Made by a program: the position numbers and the translations under genes. A model generated the notes under the pieces. That model saw only the letters and a list, made by a program, of their open reading frames with translations, searched no databases and was not told the DNA's origin. Positions 1 through 10,780 of a stretch of 64,000 nt of DNA are shown here, one piece after another. This stretch comes from Aspidiotus rigidus (Eukaryota > Arthropoda > Insecta > Hemiptera > Diaspididae), in the NCBI GenBank assembly GCA_035079385.1, contig JAVHKY010000067.1, forward strand, positions 1,231,761-1,295,760, written 5' to 3'. How positions within the stretch are numbered: the first letter of the stretch is position 1; each line of letters opens with the position of its first letter.

Positions 1-2
1 AT

Positions 3-155
3 TTTAAACGGCTGGCTTTGGAAAATTTAGAAATCATACGACACCGGAATAACGAAGACTTCACGGTTTTAAACAGGTTCCTTCCTGAAGAGGGTCTAAT
101 TGAGCTAGTATATGAGAATGATTCAAACTTCGATGACTCGCTGGTTAAATCATGA
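3..155 (+). CDS. Possible 3' end of an unrecognised coding frame, cut by window start
   Basis: A frame is open from the first bases of the window to a TGA at 153-155, giving about 50 codons with a soluble, charged composition that ends in a Glu/Asp/Asn-rich tail. I recognise no family. A 50-codon open frame is not rare by chance in this DNA, so the call rests only on its protein-like composition. It lies just upstream of an R1-like LINE end on the same strand but in a different frame, and could be a decayed part of that element or the last exon of a host gene. Confidence 0.18.
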   Translation, partial: FKRLALENLEIIRHRNNEDFTVLNRFLPEEGLIELVYENDSNFDDSLVKS

Positions 156-240
156 TCTTCTGGTTAACTCCCTCTGTCTTTGTTGATGTTGGATTCAGTC
201 GCATGGTTGTTTAACCGAAAACGTTTAGCGGCTGATTTTC

Positions 241-555
241 TTGTGGTTCAATATAATTTGCTACACCTTCGGGTGTACACTCCTCTTGTGTAATATTAAG
301 CAGGCAACGTGTTCGCACTGTAACCAAGGGCGGGACGATGGACCACAACACACCTTATTTGAGTGTGAGGCGTGGAGGTATGAGCGGGTCATGCTTAGTC
401 GGTCTCTTCAAGAGATCGGGATAGATGAAGCGTTTGACCCGAGTAGTCTGAGATCCACCATGTTAGGTTCCGAAGAATCATGGAACCAGGTTTCTGCATT
501 TGCGGCCACCGTCATGAAGGAAAAGATGGACAAGGAATGGAATAGGCAATTGTAG
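241..555 (+). pseudogene. R1-like LINE, C-terminal end of ORF2 (zinc-finger tail)
   Basis: The frame ends at a TAG at 553-555. The recognisable part starts near 304 and carries the cysteine-histidine finger that closes ORF2 in R1/LOA-type non-LTR retrotransposons: CSHC, then an H and the C of LFEC, followed by W and R (residues about 24-45), and a helical tail with an AATVMKEKMDKEW segment. In the intact element this tail follows reverse transcriptase and RNase H-like regions; here everything upstream is missing, and the first ~20 residues are unrelated. There is no ATG at the start of the frame, so this is a 5'-truncated remnant. The family placement rests on the finger spacing and the helix after it. 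A second, longer R1-like end lies at 59.8-60.4 kb on the same strand. Confidence 0.6.
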
Positions 556-1004
556 AACCACGCTACGGCCTATTCGACACCTGTGTCCCATCAAGATCCA
601 GATTTGCAGGAAGAAGAGGGAGATCATCCCTAAAGGTAGAAGAAGATGAAGAGACTCAACAGTGATCTACTAGGTGTAGGTGGTGTTGTTTTTGTGTGTG
701 TTATTATGCTTTTTGCGTGCCAGGGGGGCACTGCAGCTTGGCGGTTGCCGAGTAGAAGAGGGGGTTCACCGAAGAGATTCTTCCAACACTGTTATACCTG
801 AAAGAGTCGATTCTGGTGTTGGAAGAAACAGAATTAAATTCATACGCAACCCGCACCTACTCCATCATGAAGGACGGGCGGCGTTTGAAAATGCAATACA
901 AGCGAGATAGTGTCAGATTTGACACGGTTAAAGAGTTAAAAAAATATTGGATACTGAAAAAAACTATTCCGATAAGATTTGATGGAAGAAGTAAAAATTT
1001 ATAG
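556..1004 (+). other. Probable 3' untranslated part of the R1-like LINE
   Basis: This stretch follows the ORF2 stop and is more GC-rich than the DNA beyond 1 kb, with a G-run near 722-727 and purine-rich runs. It holds short overlapping open frames that do not resemble any family. R1-type elements carry a few hundred bases of 3' UTR, so this is the simplest reading. I see no clear poly(A) tail or target-site duplication that would fix its end. Confidence 0.3.
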
Positions 1005-4000
1005 TTGGATAAAAAATCATTGGAAATCTAATAAATTGTTTATTTTTTTTTCTATCATGGTAGGTTCAGAAGTACTCATAATATGTTTGTTTAGCGAGCC
1101 TAAATTTGCTGTTCAGTGAATCTAAAAATACCTCACTCGATTGCACGTGTTAATTTCGTTCTTTCATTTTGAATCAAATTTCCAGAATTAGAATGAAAAT
1201 TCCTCGGTTTTTTTTTCGTACACGCAGTTTACAGTCATCCTTTCATCTTTTCTCTTTGTCTCCTCTATTTTCTAAATGGTTCAAACAATTCATTCGTTCC
1301 AAAAATCGACTAAACGCATTTTTTTCTTTCTTTTATATTGACTCGCTGTGTAGACTACAAATATAACTGCGTAACGGAGTTTTCTCCTTTTTTAAAATTA
1401 AAGCACAGAACGTCCTTAATAATCTTGCTGAAGCCTGTCAAAATAACGCAATCAAAGATGACGATGAATGGCAGCTGACAACGTGTGGGGCACGCATCGT
1501 ACAAGTAATCCACTCAGTAATACGGTTATATACCCGCGATAACACGATGAACAATAATGATTTGGGCCGTATAAAAGTCTAGATTTTTTTACAGAAAAGT
1601 AATCGTAAAACAGAAGTTTGAACAACGTGACAAGCCGCTTTCTTCTCAACCTTATACATTCTTATATTTTTCACTAACTTCCCAAACTTGAAGTTAGATA
1701 TTGGTTCGCATATCGGGAATCAAAGAATGATTTTTTTTTTTTATGAATACAATTTGATTCTGCCTCGCTGACCCTGTCTGGTTATACCACTTTGCCCTTC
1801 AGAAAAAAGGATTAATACATATACTGTTACGTTTCATGCAGAAGATTGCCTCAAAACCACGAATTATGAAGACTTTTTTATGATCATTGATTTAGAGCCA
1901 GCAGTACACGACATCGCTACTGTAAAGCTAGTAGACCACCTGGACCCAAGCCTGTGTAGTGCACTAGGCCATCAAAGCTTGATCCCAAGGTCGCGCCCAG
2001 CCTTTGACAGCATCACCGAGTTGAACTAGGCCAATTTGACGTTATGAAGCCCATGAACGAGCGCGGGCGGTTCTTCTCTACCTAGAGGAGTCATTGATGA
2101 CGTCATAGGAGGACTGAATTGTACTGAATTCGGCTCTCTAAGGCACGTTTGTCGATGATGATAAGATTTACAAGGCACCCGTAGGAACGTCATCATATAG
2201 TCTCCTACATGATCATGCTTTGTTATTTAGAATCTTCTCCGCCCGCTGGTCAAATCGTCGATTCCTTTAAATTTACCTTTTTCATAAATTAAAAGTGAAT
2301 TTCACGGAGATTTCGAAAAGCAGTAAAATTCTCATATAAATGTGAACAACTCACACCTAAAAGCTCAGAAGTTCGATACGGTAAACCTAATAAGGAGAGT
2401 AAGTCAGTCAGAAACGAATAATACGCGACGAAAAATGAATACCAATGAACTCGCGTAACCCAGAAAATTGGACTCTAATACGAACAGACGAGACGGTCGC
2501 AGTTGCATTCGATCTTCGAATTTTATTCTTAGGCACATCTCTGGTTTTAGTAAGCCACAAAAATTTCATTCCTTTTGATTCGAATATTCTGAGATTAAGG
2601 ATTGTATCGAGGAACATTTCGGCGAAAAGTCGGTTTTTCTAGTAAGCCTGCGGCAGGTTTTTTTTTTTCTAAATATGTTTCGTGGCGCCAATATTTAACC
2701 GTCGCTCGTTGGCGCCGTGATAGTTTGAGCATGCAACCTTTTATGCTTAATCGTAACTCTTTGGTGTCGTTTGTTTTCGTTTCGGTGCTCGAACAATTCT
2801 CCTTCGTAGTACTTCGATAGGATTCTGTCGATAGAGGGCCGAAATTTTAATGTTTGAACCTAAAACAAACTTTTTAATGTTCTAGATTACACTAAAATTT
2901 TTTGTCTTTCGGCCTTTCTCATTGTTTTCTATTTTTAAAACCAATAATCATTCATTCTCCTACATCAAATAAGTTCTTCCTGTTTATGGGAATTTCCCAT
3001 TGGAAAATGAAGAAAATTGGAAGAGACATTGTTTTTCGATCTCTTCAAAATATTATCCGGAATCAAAATAATCGCATTGAATGCATTCTACACACTTTTT
3101 TCAGAATAATAATTACAGAATATTACAAGATATATGACGCGCCGCAGGAAGGAGACAGGGCAATACAGTACCTTCACTGCCCATTTTGCACACACCATTT
3201 TAGAAAAGGAGGATGAGAGCACGGCTGAAATGTGATTGCTGGAAATTTATTCACCCGTTAAGGGAATCTTGATTGGAAACAAGAGAAGAAACAATTTTGA
3301 ATACATTTCGCTGGTAAAACAACATACAGGTGATCCAAGAAGGGAAGTGTACTCACTTGGCAACTCGCGTGAGTGACGTAATCTAGACTGCTAGCTCTTG
3401 GTGTACAATATAACTATTGATTTTTAAGAAAAAATTATGACGACAAAATTTTCTCTGTATAACTTTTAGAAAATGGTATTTACAAAATTTTTAGGCGCAA
3501 AATTTTATCGTAGCATTTTCTCGGTTCAGCAACGCGGTAAAGGGTCCGTAAGTTACCGCGTATTTCAGAACAAGAGTAGCGCCTGGTGGAGTAAGCACAC
3601 CTCTTTCCTTCGTTACACCTTGACAGACATCAATTGAATAAGATCAATGAACGCACCTTCAGTTCATCCAGAAACACGATGAATTGCGTTCTTAACAAGC
3701 ATTGATGAATTCCCTCATAGAAAAGTTTGCACGTTTCTCTCAATCGCTGAAGATGATACCGAATTCAAGTTCCTGGGGAAAAAAAAGACACCATAAAATT
3801 AAATTTCTCCTACCCCTAATTTCGATCGAAAATTCGAATCATTTCTATGGCTACAAGAAGAAAATTATTGATCAGATTTTATATCAGACAGACGACCCTT
3901 CTTTCATAAACTATTAGCCCACTTGAAATGAAGCCAAGCTAAGGGCGAAAATTTCACTCAAACTGACGAAATACATTTTTCTGTTCAGAAATGGTTACCA

Positions 4001-4865
4001 AAAAGTCTCGCCATTAAGAATTTTTTACTTCCTGATTTCGAAGAAAAATGCAAAGTTCGCGTATTCATATAATTATAGCGAAGAAAATCAATTTTCGGGT
4101 TATGCACGAGTTGAAAGTGGTGTGTCTGTAATTATCGAACTATCGACGCCTTTTAGTCTAGACTTCTGAAAGTAATGTGCCATTACACGTAATTTGTTCG
4201 CTCGTAATTGTTGCACTTTGACTTGAAATTTTGTAAACTCTCCAGCACCCGCCGAATGCCTTATAATTATTACGGATTGAGTCTTCGTAAAGGGATTTCG
4301 AAGATGCTGATTAAAGAAGAACAGAGTGACAACGACATGTCACATGGGTGATGGTCTGTTCGCAGCATATTCAAACTACGTGAGTTTTATTACAATCGTT
4401 GATATTTTTAACCGGTATCCGTGAATTTATAAATGAAAGTATAAGTTTCATCACAATTTTGACACAGTGAAACTGCGCTGAGAAAAAGTATGACAGAGCG
4501 GTAAAAGCTATACAAAATGCACAGTACTGAACTAAATTTGATTGATTATAGACTCAGACGAATAATAAAGAAAATACATTAAAGCGCCATCACACGAGTT
4601 GAACAATAAGTGAAATGATGTAACGATAATTATTCTCAAAAGTAAGGGTGTCATTCTCCCCTTCATTTCTTCACTTCTTAGTTAAGGGAAAAGAGGAGAG
4701 AGCGGAGGAAGGGGGGACAGAGAAGGGAAGTAAGTCATCAGACTTCAACAGGTTTGCTCGATCACTCAGGGAACGGTCCTCATCAGAGCTCAAGGTTAAT
4801 CAAAATGTGATATCACCGACTCCCATTTCCATAAGATATAAAGGTAAAAAAAAGAGAGATTTTCT
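1005..4865. other. No gene seen; AT-rich non-coding DNA
   Basis: All open frames here are short and unlike any family. One TGACGTCA site lies near 2095-2103, in a slightly GC-richer patch (about 1900-2240). There are scattered homopolymer T runs (1727-1740, 2660-2670). I see no transposon ends, RNA gene or splice-supported exon. Confidence 0.5.
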
Positions 4866-4906
4866 GGCCAAGTCAAATAAATAAAGATGATGTTTCATTC
4901 TTTTCA

Positions 4907-4934
4907 TTTTTATTTATTTATTTATTTATTTATT
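4907..4934. repeat. (TTTA)n microsatellite
   Basis: About seven TTTA units followed by a T run. The same unit recurs at 25.5, 26.1-26.2, 26.6-26.95 and, inverted, at 39.7-41.1 kb. Confidence 0.9.
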
Positions 4935-5267
4935 TTTTTCAAAAGGATTTACACACACGTAACTTTGAATTTTTATCAATAGTAAGTGGCCTTATTTCTA
5001 TTTTAAAACCACACCTGCTTTGTCATGAAATCGTGACCTACTTTGTGTATTTTTCTCTCAAATGCGTACGGGGCGTTCTTGGATTAATATAGGAGTGGTG
5101 TACGGTAAGATGAGCTATCTAGTTGAGGGTCTCGTTCGCCCCCATAAGGATAGCAACATTAGTGAATTAATTAGCTCGTGACGTCATGACTATCCATGAT
5201 AGATGCCTATGAAGTAACAGTACCTGTGACGGCTGCATGCGATGTCATCAGCACAGCTTGGGCTCTC

Positions 5268-5562
5268 TCTTTTAGCGGGAACTCGCTATCCCTTTTGTTG
5301 GGGGTACTTCCAGGAAATTTTCGTCCGCGAGCGCGAGCGAGGTTGATGACGTCACGGAGAGGGGAAGGGGACTTGGAAAAATTCCTATTTCCGAGCTATA
5401 TGTGATAAGAGGGGGACTTGGGAAGACGACGGCTTCCTTGAAATTGCAGCGCGTTCAAGTTGTCACGTCATGATTTTCAGACTTGGAAAAACTTCAGGCT
5501 CGAGGGGACTCGGGACAGCGGGTTCCCCGCTGCCACTACAATCCTGCAATGGCATCTAATTT
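5268..5562 (+). mobile_element. Palindrome-bounded short element, copy 1
   Basis: The left end is TTTTAGCGGGAACTCGCTAT and the right end contains GGGACAGCGGGTTCCCCGCT, followed by about 28 bases ending near ATCTAATTTT. Each terminal motif is itself a palindrome (AGCGGG..CCCGCT) and the two are also inverted relative to each other. The body has a TGACGTCA site near 5346, a GGGGGACTTGG unit with a CTATATGTGATA part, and a second GACTTGGAAAAACTTCAGG unit. Related copies lie at 14018-14251 (+) and 51106-51525 (-). It interrupts the longer repeat of 4850-5645, because copy 2 of that repeat at 59.7 kb lacks it. It has no coding capacity. A non-autonomous DNA element is the likely class; the superfamily is unknown. 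Confidence 0.55.
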
Positions 5563-5645
5563 TCCTACTCTCTTCTAATCTCGGGATCACTCACTCGACG
5601 CTCGTGAGCATCTCAACAGTCTCCATTCTACTAGGCCTAATAGTA

Positions 5646-6064
5646 ATATTGCTCGAATCCCCCTCATACTGGGCCTCCGGGTCACAGCTCAGAATTTGGG
5701 TACTTTTTTCCTTAGCCTCCATTATCCTGGGCTATACAGTACAAATACATAATATATTAAAATATACTAAGCCTACTATCAGCCCTCATAAAACCAGGCC
5801 TAACATAAGCTTGACATACAGCAGTATAAAAGCCCTTACTGCACCATTTGTAGATTGCAAGGATGAAGGGAGGTGGATTGAACTTGTAGATTTCAGAATC
5901 AGGCTAGGTAGTACAGTTGATTACGTCACCACTGATGACGTCATAGTTGGAGAAGACTCAGAGACACTGCTGATGACGTCATAGTCTATCATAGAGAAAG
6001 ATAAGGGATACAGGATTATTAGGGACGCGGGGCAACTCGGGGGGGGGTGGTGTGAACTCACAAA
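5646..6064. other. Non-coding stretch with repeated AGGCCTAA-type motifs and two TGACGTCA sites
   Basis: Short variants of CTAGGCCTAATA, CTAAGCCTACTAT and CCAGGCCTAACAT recur within about 200 bases, suggesting a degenerate internal repeat. TGACGTCA occurs near 5936 and 5973. An open frame with two hydrophobic segments crosses in from 5460, but it overlaps repeat DNA and has no in-frame ATG at its start, so it is not called as a gene. Confidence 0.35.
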
Positions 6065-6661
6065 TTTTGAAATTAAGGGGTAGGATTTAGGACTCATAGA
6101 ATTCATGGATTTTCGAAATCATGTCTAGGGTACGAGAGAGGTCATGACCGCTAGTAGAAATGTGCCTTCCAAAGGCTGATTTGCTTATAGCGCTGGCAGA
6201 GGAGGAAAAGTGCTCAGCGAGATGTTCACTGAGACTCCTCCCAGTCTGTTCGATGTAAGCGGAGCCGCAATTCCCACAGGTAATACAATAAGCACCGCTC
6301 TTCTAGGACCTTTAGAGTTAGAGAGAGTTCAAAGAAGAGAGGGTGTAGAAGGCAGATTCACAGCCATTATTTTTCAGGAGTTTATCAATCTTTTAAGAAA
6401 TATTTTTTATAAGGGAGGGAGACTAACCCAATGAACCTTATTCCCATGGGCGAGCACGAGGGTGGTGGCTGCTTTTAAGAATTTGATGTTTCCTCACGTT
6501 AATATTGATATGCTGTATGGTATTAACTTCTTTTTCAAAGTTACCTTAACTGAGAAGAAGATAAACAAGCCTGTGTATCTTGGAATTGTAAGCTGCAGAT
6601 TTATGGGTCTTAGGATGAAACTTATCACCACGATAGTGACGCCAGTGCAGGTAGATTCTCT
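6065..6661 (-). pseudogene. Penelope-like element, RT thumb and GIY-YIG endonuclease part
   Basis: Read on the minus strand from about 6660, the translation has SFHPKTHKSAAYNSKIHRL, the conserved segment downstream of the RT palm in Penelope-like elements. Further on comes a GIY-YIG nuclease start, GAYCITCGNCGSAYIEQTG, then RSL..H and a GRH..TSGH segment that corresponds to the nuclease's downstream conserved region. In GIY-YIG enzymes the arginine of the GRSL region and a downstream glutamate are catalytic; the arginine is visible. The usual YIG is read as YIE here. Stops and frameshifts separate the blocks, so it is dead. The 5' part of the same element is at 7931-8600; an RTE-like LINE lies between them. 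Confidence 0.75.
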
Positions 6662-7930
6662 TTCATCATCATCACTGAGCCGTATCACCCCACTCGGGGG
6701 TATCGTGACCATGAACTATCGCTGCCCGGACTATATTGCGCCAGCGGTCCCGTTCGCGCGCCAATCGAACACATTCTTGACATGTTCTCCCGGTTGTTCT
6801 ACGAACAAGGTCTGTCCAGCGAGTCGGCGAGCGTCCCCGGCATCTGGCTCCATCTATCTTCCCCTCGACGAAAAGCGCCTCCATTCCATCCGCACGAACG
6901 ATGTGCCCAAAGTACCGCATTACGCGCGATAGAATCTCCGATGACAATCTCTTAGGGTTTCCGACTTCATTAAGGACTTTTGTTCTCTTCGCTGTCCATG
7001 GAATACGCAGAAGCCGCCGCCAACACCACATCTCTAGGGCATCGATGCGCCTGCGCTCAGACTCCCGAATCGTCCAAGTCTCGGCTCCGTATAGCAATAT
7101 CGCGAAGACGAGAGCCCTGACCAGTCTCATTTTCACCACTCCACTAATTGCGGAATCGGCGCTCGATGCCGAATTTCCGCTGCACAGCCACCTGTGTTTT
7201 CCACAATAGATCCGAGATACATGAACCTCTAGATACCACTTCAATATTGTCGATTTCCAGTACGTCGGGGCAGTTGTTTTTTTGGCGATTTACTATCATT
7301 ATCTTCGATTTCCCTTTATTGATCAGGAGCCCATACTTCCAACCGGTCTAAAATGTGCGACATCCCGTTGACAACCGATGTCACCAAAGGGGTGTCATCG
7401 GCATAACACAGGTTTGTTATTCGGACTCCTCCAATCGAGACTCCGCCATCCCATTCGTGCCCATCGATATGCAACGTCTTACGCATGATGAACTCACCGT
7501 AGAGATTGAAGAGCAGAGGTGAGAGGATGCAGCCTTGCCACACGCCGCGAGCCGGATTAAATTGTTTGGAGGTCGCTGTCCTGTTTACTCTCCTCATAAT
7601 GCTGGCGAATTAACCGTACCAAGGGTCCAGGTGCGCCCATCTCCGCCAATATCGTCCACAGCTTTGACCAGTTAACGCAGTCGAAAGCTTTCTTATAGTC
7701 AATGAAGCACATGACTACCGGCGTGTTATATTCCCGTGCTTTTTCTACTAGCAATCGCAGGTTAAATATTTGCTCCCGCGTTCCGCGACCTTTTACAAAG
7801 CCCGCCTGCTCTTTAAGTATCTGAGAATGCATGATTGCGTATAGTCGGTCATATATTATCTTGAGTAGCACTTTACTGGCGTGTGATATTAATGAAATGG
7901 TACGGTAGTTTTCACAGTTCTCCGGCGCCT
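6662..7930 (-). pseudogene. RTE-like non-LTR retrotransposon, 5'-truncated, frameshifted
   Basis: On the minus strand the reading starts in the RT fingers (NYRTISLISHASKVLLKII, about 7850-7915), continues through EQAGFVKGRGTREQIFNL and a palm block with a FIDYKKAFD motif (region A) to about 7600. It then shifts frame to GVWQGCILSPLLFNLY (region B) and LCYADDTPLV, the YADD active site, near 7400. After another frameshift near 7300 comes the long C-terminal part (7244-6672) with ALVFAILLYGAETWT and DALEMWCWRRLLRIPWTA, typical of insect endonuclease-reverse transcriptase LINEs without RNase H. The 3' end runs into a TGATGATGATGA tract, matching the short tandem tails of RTE-type elements. The endonuclease domain is absent. 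It is inserted in a Penelope-like element in the same orientation. Confidence 0.85.
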
Positions 7931-8600
7931 TTTTTATACAGCGTGACATATATGGAGTGACAGGCATCACGAATTATTTTGAATGAGGTACCACATTCTG
8001 AGGCTACCAATGTGCTCAGGCCATCTATCTCAAGAGTAAAGTTTAGCCGAGTATAATACGAGTTGATTAGAACTAAGAATTTTTCAGGCACAGAGGACGT
8101 CGTCGACGTATCCTTGCCACAGGAGTACATATAATATTAGGGTTAACATCGCAGAAAGGTGATACTCAAATTTGTGGAAATATACATCAGCAAAAAGAGA
8201 TGAGAGAGGACTTCCCACGGGAAGGCTGTTTTGGAATTTGCAGGTAGTATTACAGAACCTGCAAACGTTGGTCTGAAGGCATCAGGAGATAAAAGTTCTG
8301 AATTCAGAAATACAGTAGAATTGGAATCAACGTACTCAGTTTCACGAATGATTTTACGGAAAACTAAATTTGAAATTGAGAGGAACGGAGTTTATAGAGA
8401 TGGAAAGGAAGGATGACGATGGCTTTGCCTTTGTCTGCTTTGGCAAAGGTGAAGTCACTTTCTTTCACTTCCTGCTTTAGAGAATAGAGAGAGGCTTTCT
8501 TGAAGAAGTTCATCTAAGGAAGTGAATATTGTAAATCATCCCATATTTTCTTATATCAGATGCTGCAATAATCGGCTGTGAGGATGGTTTTTCCTCGGTA
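7931..8600 (-). pseudogene. Penelope-like element, RT core part
   Basis: Minus-strand translation gives, in order, an ADKGKAIVI block (about 8425-8400), which is the characteristic KADKG segment at the start of Penelope RTs; a degenerate fingers region; NSLPVGSPLSSLFADVY (about 8225-8180, the region-B equivalent of the family's MGSPLSP block); and YVDDVLCA near 8100, the active-site box with both aspartates. Next come LINSYYTRLNFTLEID and RHSIYVTLYKK-like residues (read as DACHSIYVTLYKK), which is where the RTE-like LINE begins. At least one stop follows YVDD and a frameshift follows that, so it is inactive. The downstream part of the protein resumes at about 6661 with STCTG and then SFHPKTHK. 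Confidence 0.75.
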
Positions 8601-8618
8601 AACTCACACTAGCAACCT

Positions 8619-9197
8619 CTAGCCCAGGCAGATTTGAAATGGAAATAAATGCCGGCAAAGGTTTTTTTTTTCGTGGATTATGTTTAAAATGGTCTCCTGA
8701 TAAACATACTAAAAGTCCACAGCGATCAGAGAGTGGGCCCTCCCCCAAAGGGGGTCAAAGTACCACAAAAATTAGTTTTCTGAGAATAAATCGAAAACTA
8801 AGCATCAGAGAAAAAAAAGTTTCGAACAAAAGTTGTTCCTCATCAAATTTCCTATAAATTTCGCTGTATGTATGTCAATTTAGCCCAAAAACTCGAGCTG
8901 AAAAGTTGGTTTGAAAGTTGAGCGATTTTCTAAAATTTTTGATTTTAGTGTTAGTGTAGTAAAATTAGACAGGTTTCGGAAAAAAAAGAACATTGCGACA
9001 TAGTAAAGGTCTGATTGCTGGAAATGGTCAAGAATGAAGTCCAAAACAACATACTAACTTCTCCGCGTTTTTCCTCAAGAGCATCTTTTTTATGGGGGTT
9101 GAAACCCCCCCCCCAAAATCAGTTTTTTGTAAATATTCCGCTTAATACGCATTCTAGAGAAAAAAGTCATCAGCCAAAAATTATTCCTCGTGAAATC
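8619..9197 (+). repeat. Left arm of foldback element 1
   Basis: Matches the reverse complement of 10202-10780. Landmarks are ATGCCGGCAAAGG near 8650, AGTCCACAGCGATCAGAGAG near 8715, CGAACAAAAGTTGTTCCTC near 8825 and a C-run at about 9107-9115, which is opposed by a G-run in the other arm. Confidence 0.85.
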
Positions 9198-10201
9198 CAG
9201 GCAAAATTTCTGAATTTCATATTGTTCCAGGCGATATAGGGAATGATACCAAGAAGCTTGTTGTCCCTTGTTTCTCCGTTTTGATAATTGCAAGATTCAT
9301 GTAGTCAATCTCTCCGTAGAACAAGCTTCTCGGGAGATCGCCTGAAATGGCGGAGCAAGTTTGCCTGACCCAATCGACTATCAACGTGAAACCCTCATGC
9401 GATTACGCCAACTTTGACAAGGACCGCGTTATTCTCGGATTTGTATTGCGGCGGTTCTTCTTGAATTTGTGGGAGCACACAACAATAACAAGCTTCTTGG
9501 TGACATTCCTTCCATCGCTTGAAACAATTCCACACGTTAGCCCACTTCAATTGTACGCGGGTCGAAGTCAAAATCTCACCGCGAGTCCACAACAGAAGAC
9601 CACATCCATTCCCACCATCGCTTGAAACAACCAGAATGGAAAACTTGAGAGCATAATACAGCAAAAACGTAGCACACGAAATTCAGCCTGTTTTCAGTCC
9701 GAAAATGGAGCACGACATGCTGGCCTGGCCTGGCATACAGCCCCCTCATAAGGTTGGAGGGGGAAGAAGACCAGCACGAACAGAAAACTCTACGGCACAA
9801 CCCAGTACAAACGAATCCACCCACTCCAACTAGAAAAATCGAAATGGGGGAAGGGCTCGCATGTTTATAGCCCCCCATTCAGCTTTTTACATATCATACA
9901 TGCAGGAAAACTTTATTTTCATGTATGATAGGCAGTTGATTATATCTTTCTCAAAATAATATCGTGCAGCAAATTCCCTGTGACAATTAATTGAAACTAA
10001 TAAAATTAGTATACGTTTCATCATATGTACTAGCGAAATATTAACGTTACCTTCGCGCGTAACCACCGCGCAACGACGTCATCTCTCGGCAAGGAGCGCG
10101 TTATTCACGGATTTGCATGGCGGAGGCTCAATTGCCATAAATTTTTGAGCTGACTATCACGTGTAGGTTAGAAATAAAATACGTAGTCCGATAGGAAGTT
10201 T
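9198..10201. other. Loop of foldback element 1
   Basis: No family is recognised in this spacer. It contains a diverged direct repeat: about 9418-9477 resembles 10090-10150 (shared CGCGTTATTC(T/A)CGGATTTG(T/C)AT and a following GCGG..). A palindromic stretch near 9890-9935 repeats CATGTATGATA/TATCATACATG. Open frames here overlap on both strands and are not convincing. Confidence 0.35.
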
Positions 10202-10780
10202 CACGAAGAATAATTTTTGACTGATGACTTTTTTCTCTGGAATGCGTATTAAACGGGGTATTTACAAAAAAATGATTTTTTTTTTTTTTTTTTTTTTTTT
10301 GGGGGGGGGGTCAATTCCCATAAAAAACATGCTCTTGGGGAAAAACGCGGAGAAGTTAGTACGAGTATGTTGTTTTGGACTTCATTCTTGACCATTTCCA
10401 TCGCAATGTTTTTTTTTTTTTCCGAAACCTGTCTAATTTGACTACACTAACACTAAAATCAAAAATTCTAGAAAATCGCTCAACTTTCAAACCAACTTTT
10501 CAGCTCGAGTTTTTAGGCTAAGTTGACATACATATAGCGAAATTTATAGGAAATTTGACGAGGAACAACTTTTGTTCGAAACTTTTTTTTCTCTGATGCT
10601 TAGCTTCCGATTTATTCTCAGAAAACTAATTTTTGTGGTACTTTGACCCCCTTTGGAGGAGGGTCCGCTCTCTGATCGCTGTGGACTTTTAGTATGTTTA
10701 TCAGGAGACCATTTTAAACATAATCCACGAAAAAAAACCTTTGCCGGCATTCATTTCCATTCAATCTTCCTGGGTTACTC
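10202..10780 (-). repeat. Right arm of foldback element 1
   Basis: Inverted partner of 8619-9197. It carries a ~24-base T run followed by a G run at about 10278-10310, where the left arm has a much shorter C run, indicating slippage after duplication. Confidence 0.85.

Larger units (their letters stand above)
4850..5645 (+). repeat. TGACGTCA-rich interspersed repeat, copy 1
   Basis: This tract aligns by eye with 59.27-59.83 kb. Shared landmarks in order are a TCTGGC..AG(C/T)CAAATAAAT start, an AGTAAGTG(G/A)CCT segment, a TTTGT(C/G)ATGAAATC segment, a CGTTCTTGGA segment, a TTAGCTCGTGACGTCA segment, and an end with CAACAGTCTCCATT(C/A)TACTAGGCCT. Within copy 1 a TTTA microsatellite (4907-4934) and a palindrome-bounded element (5268-5562) are extra relative to copy 2, so they look like later insertions. 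The first ~45 bases are also shared with the 2-kb module at 24.9 and 41.5 kb. It codes for nothing recognisable. Confidence 0.6.
8619..10780. mobile_element. Foldback element 1 (long inverted arms, ~1-kb loop)
   Basis: Arms of about 579 bases (8619-9197 and 10202-10780) are near-complementary along their whole length with scattered substitutions and different homopolymer lengths. Outer ends read CCCAGG(C/A)AGATT in both. The arms are non-coding. A full-length transcript could form a very long hairpin. The element lies just upstream, in Penelope orientation, of the Penelope RT fragment, so it may have split that element's N-terminal region. Target duplications could not be fixed. A foldback-type DNA transposon or an inverted duplication of one solo element are both possible. 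Confidence 0.7.

Noticed and set aside
5460..5984. 174-codon plus-strand frame with two hydrophobic segments, a possible small membrane protein
   Set aside because: It has no in-frame ATG at its start, its first third lies in the palindrome-bounded element and its middle in a TGACGTCA repeat shared with 59.8 kb, and it matches no family. The open frame is probably fortuitous.
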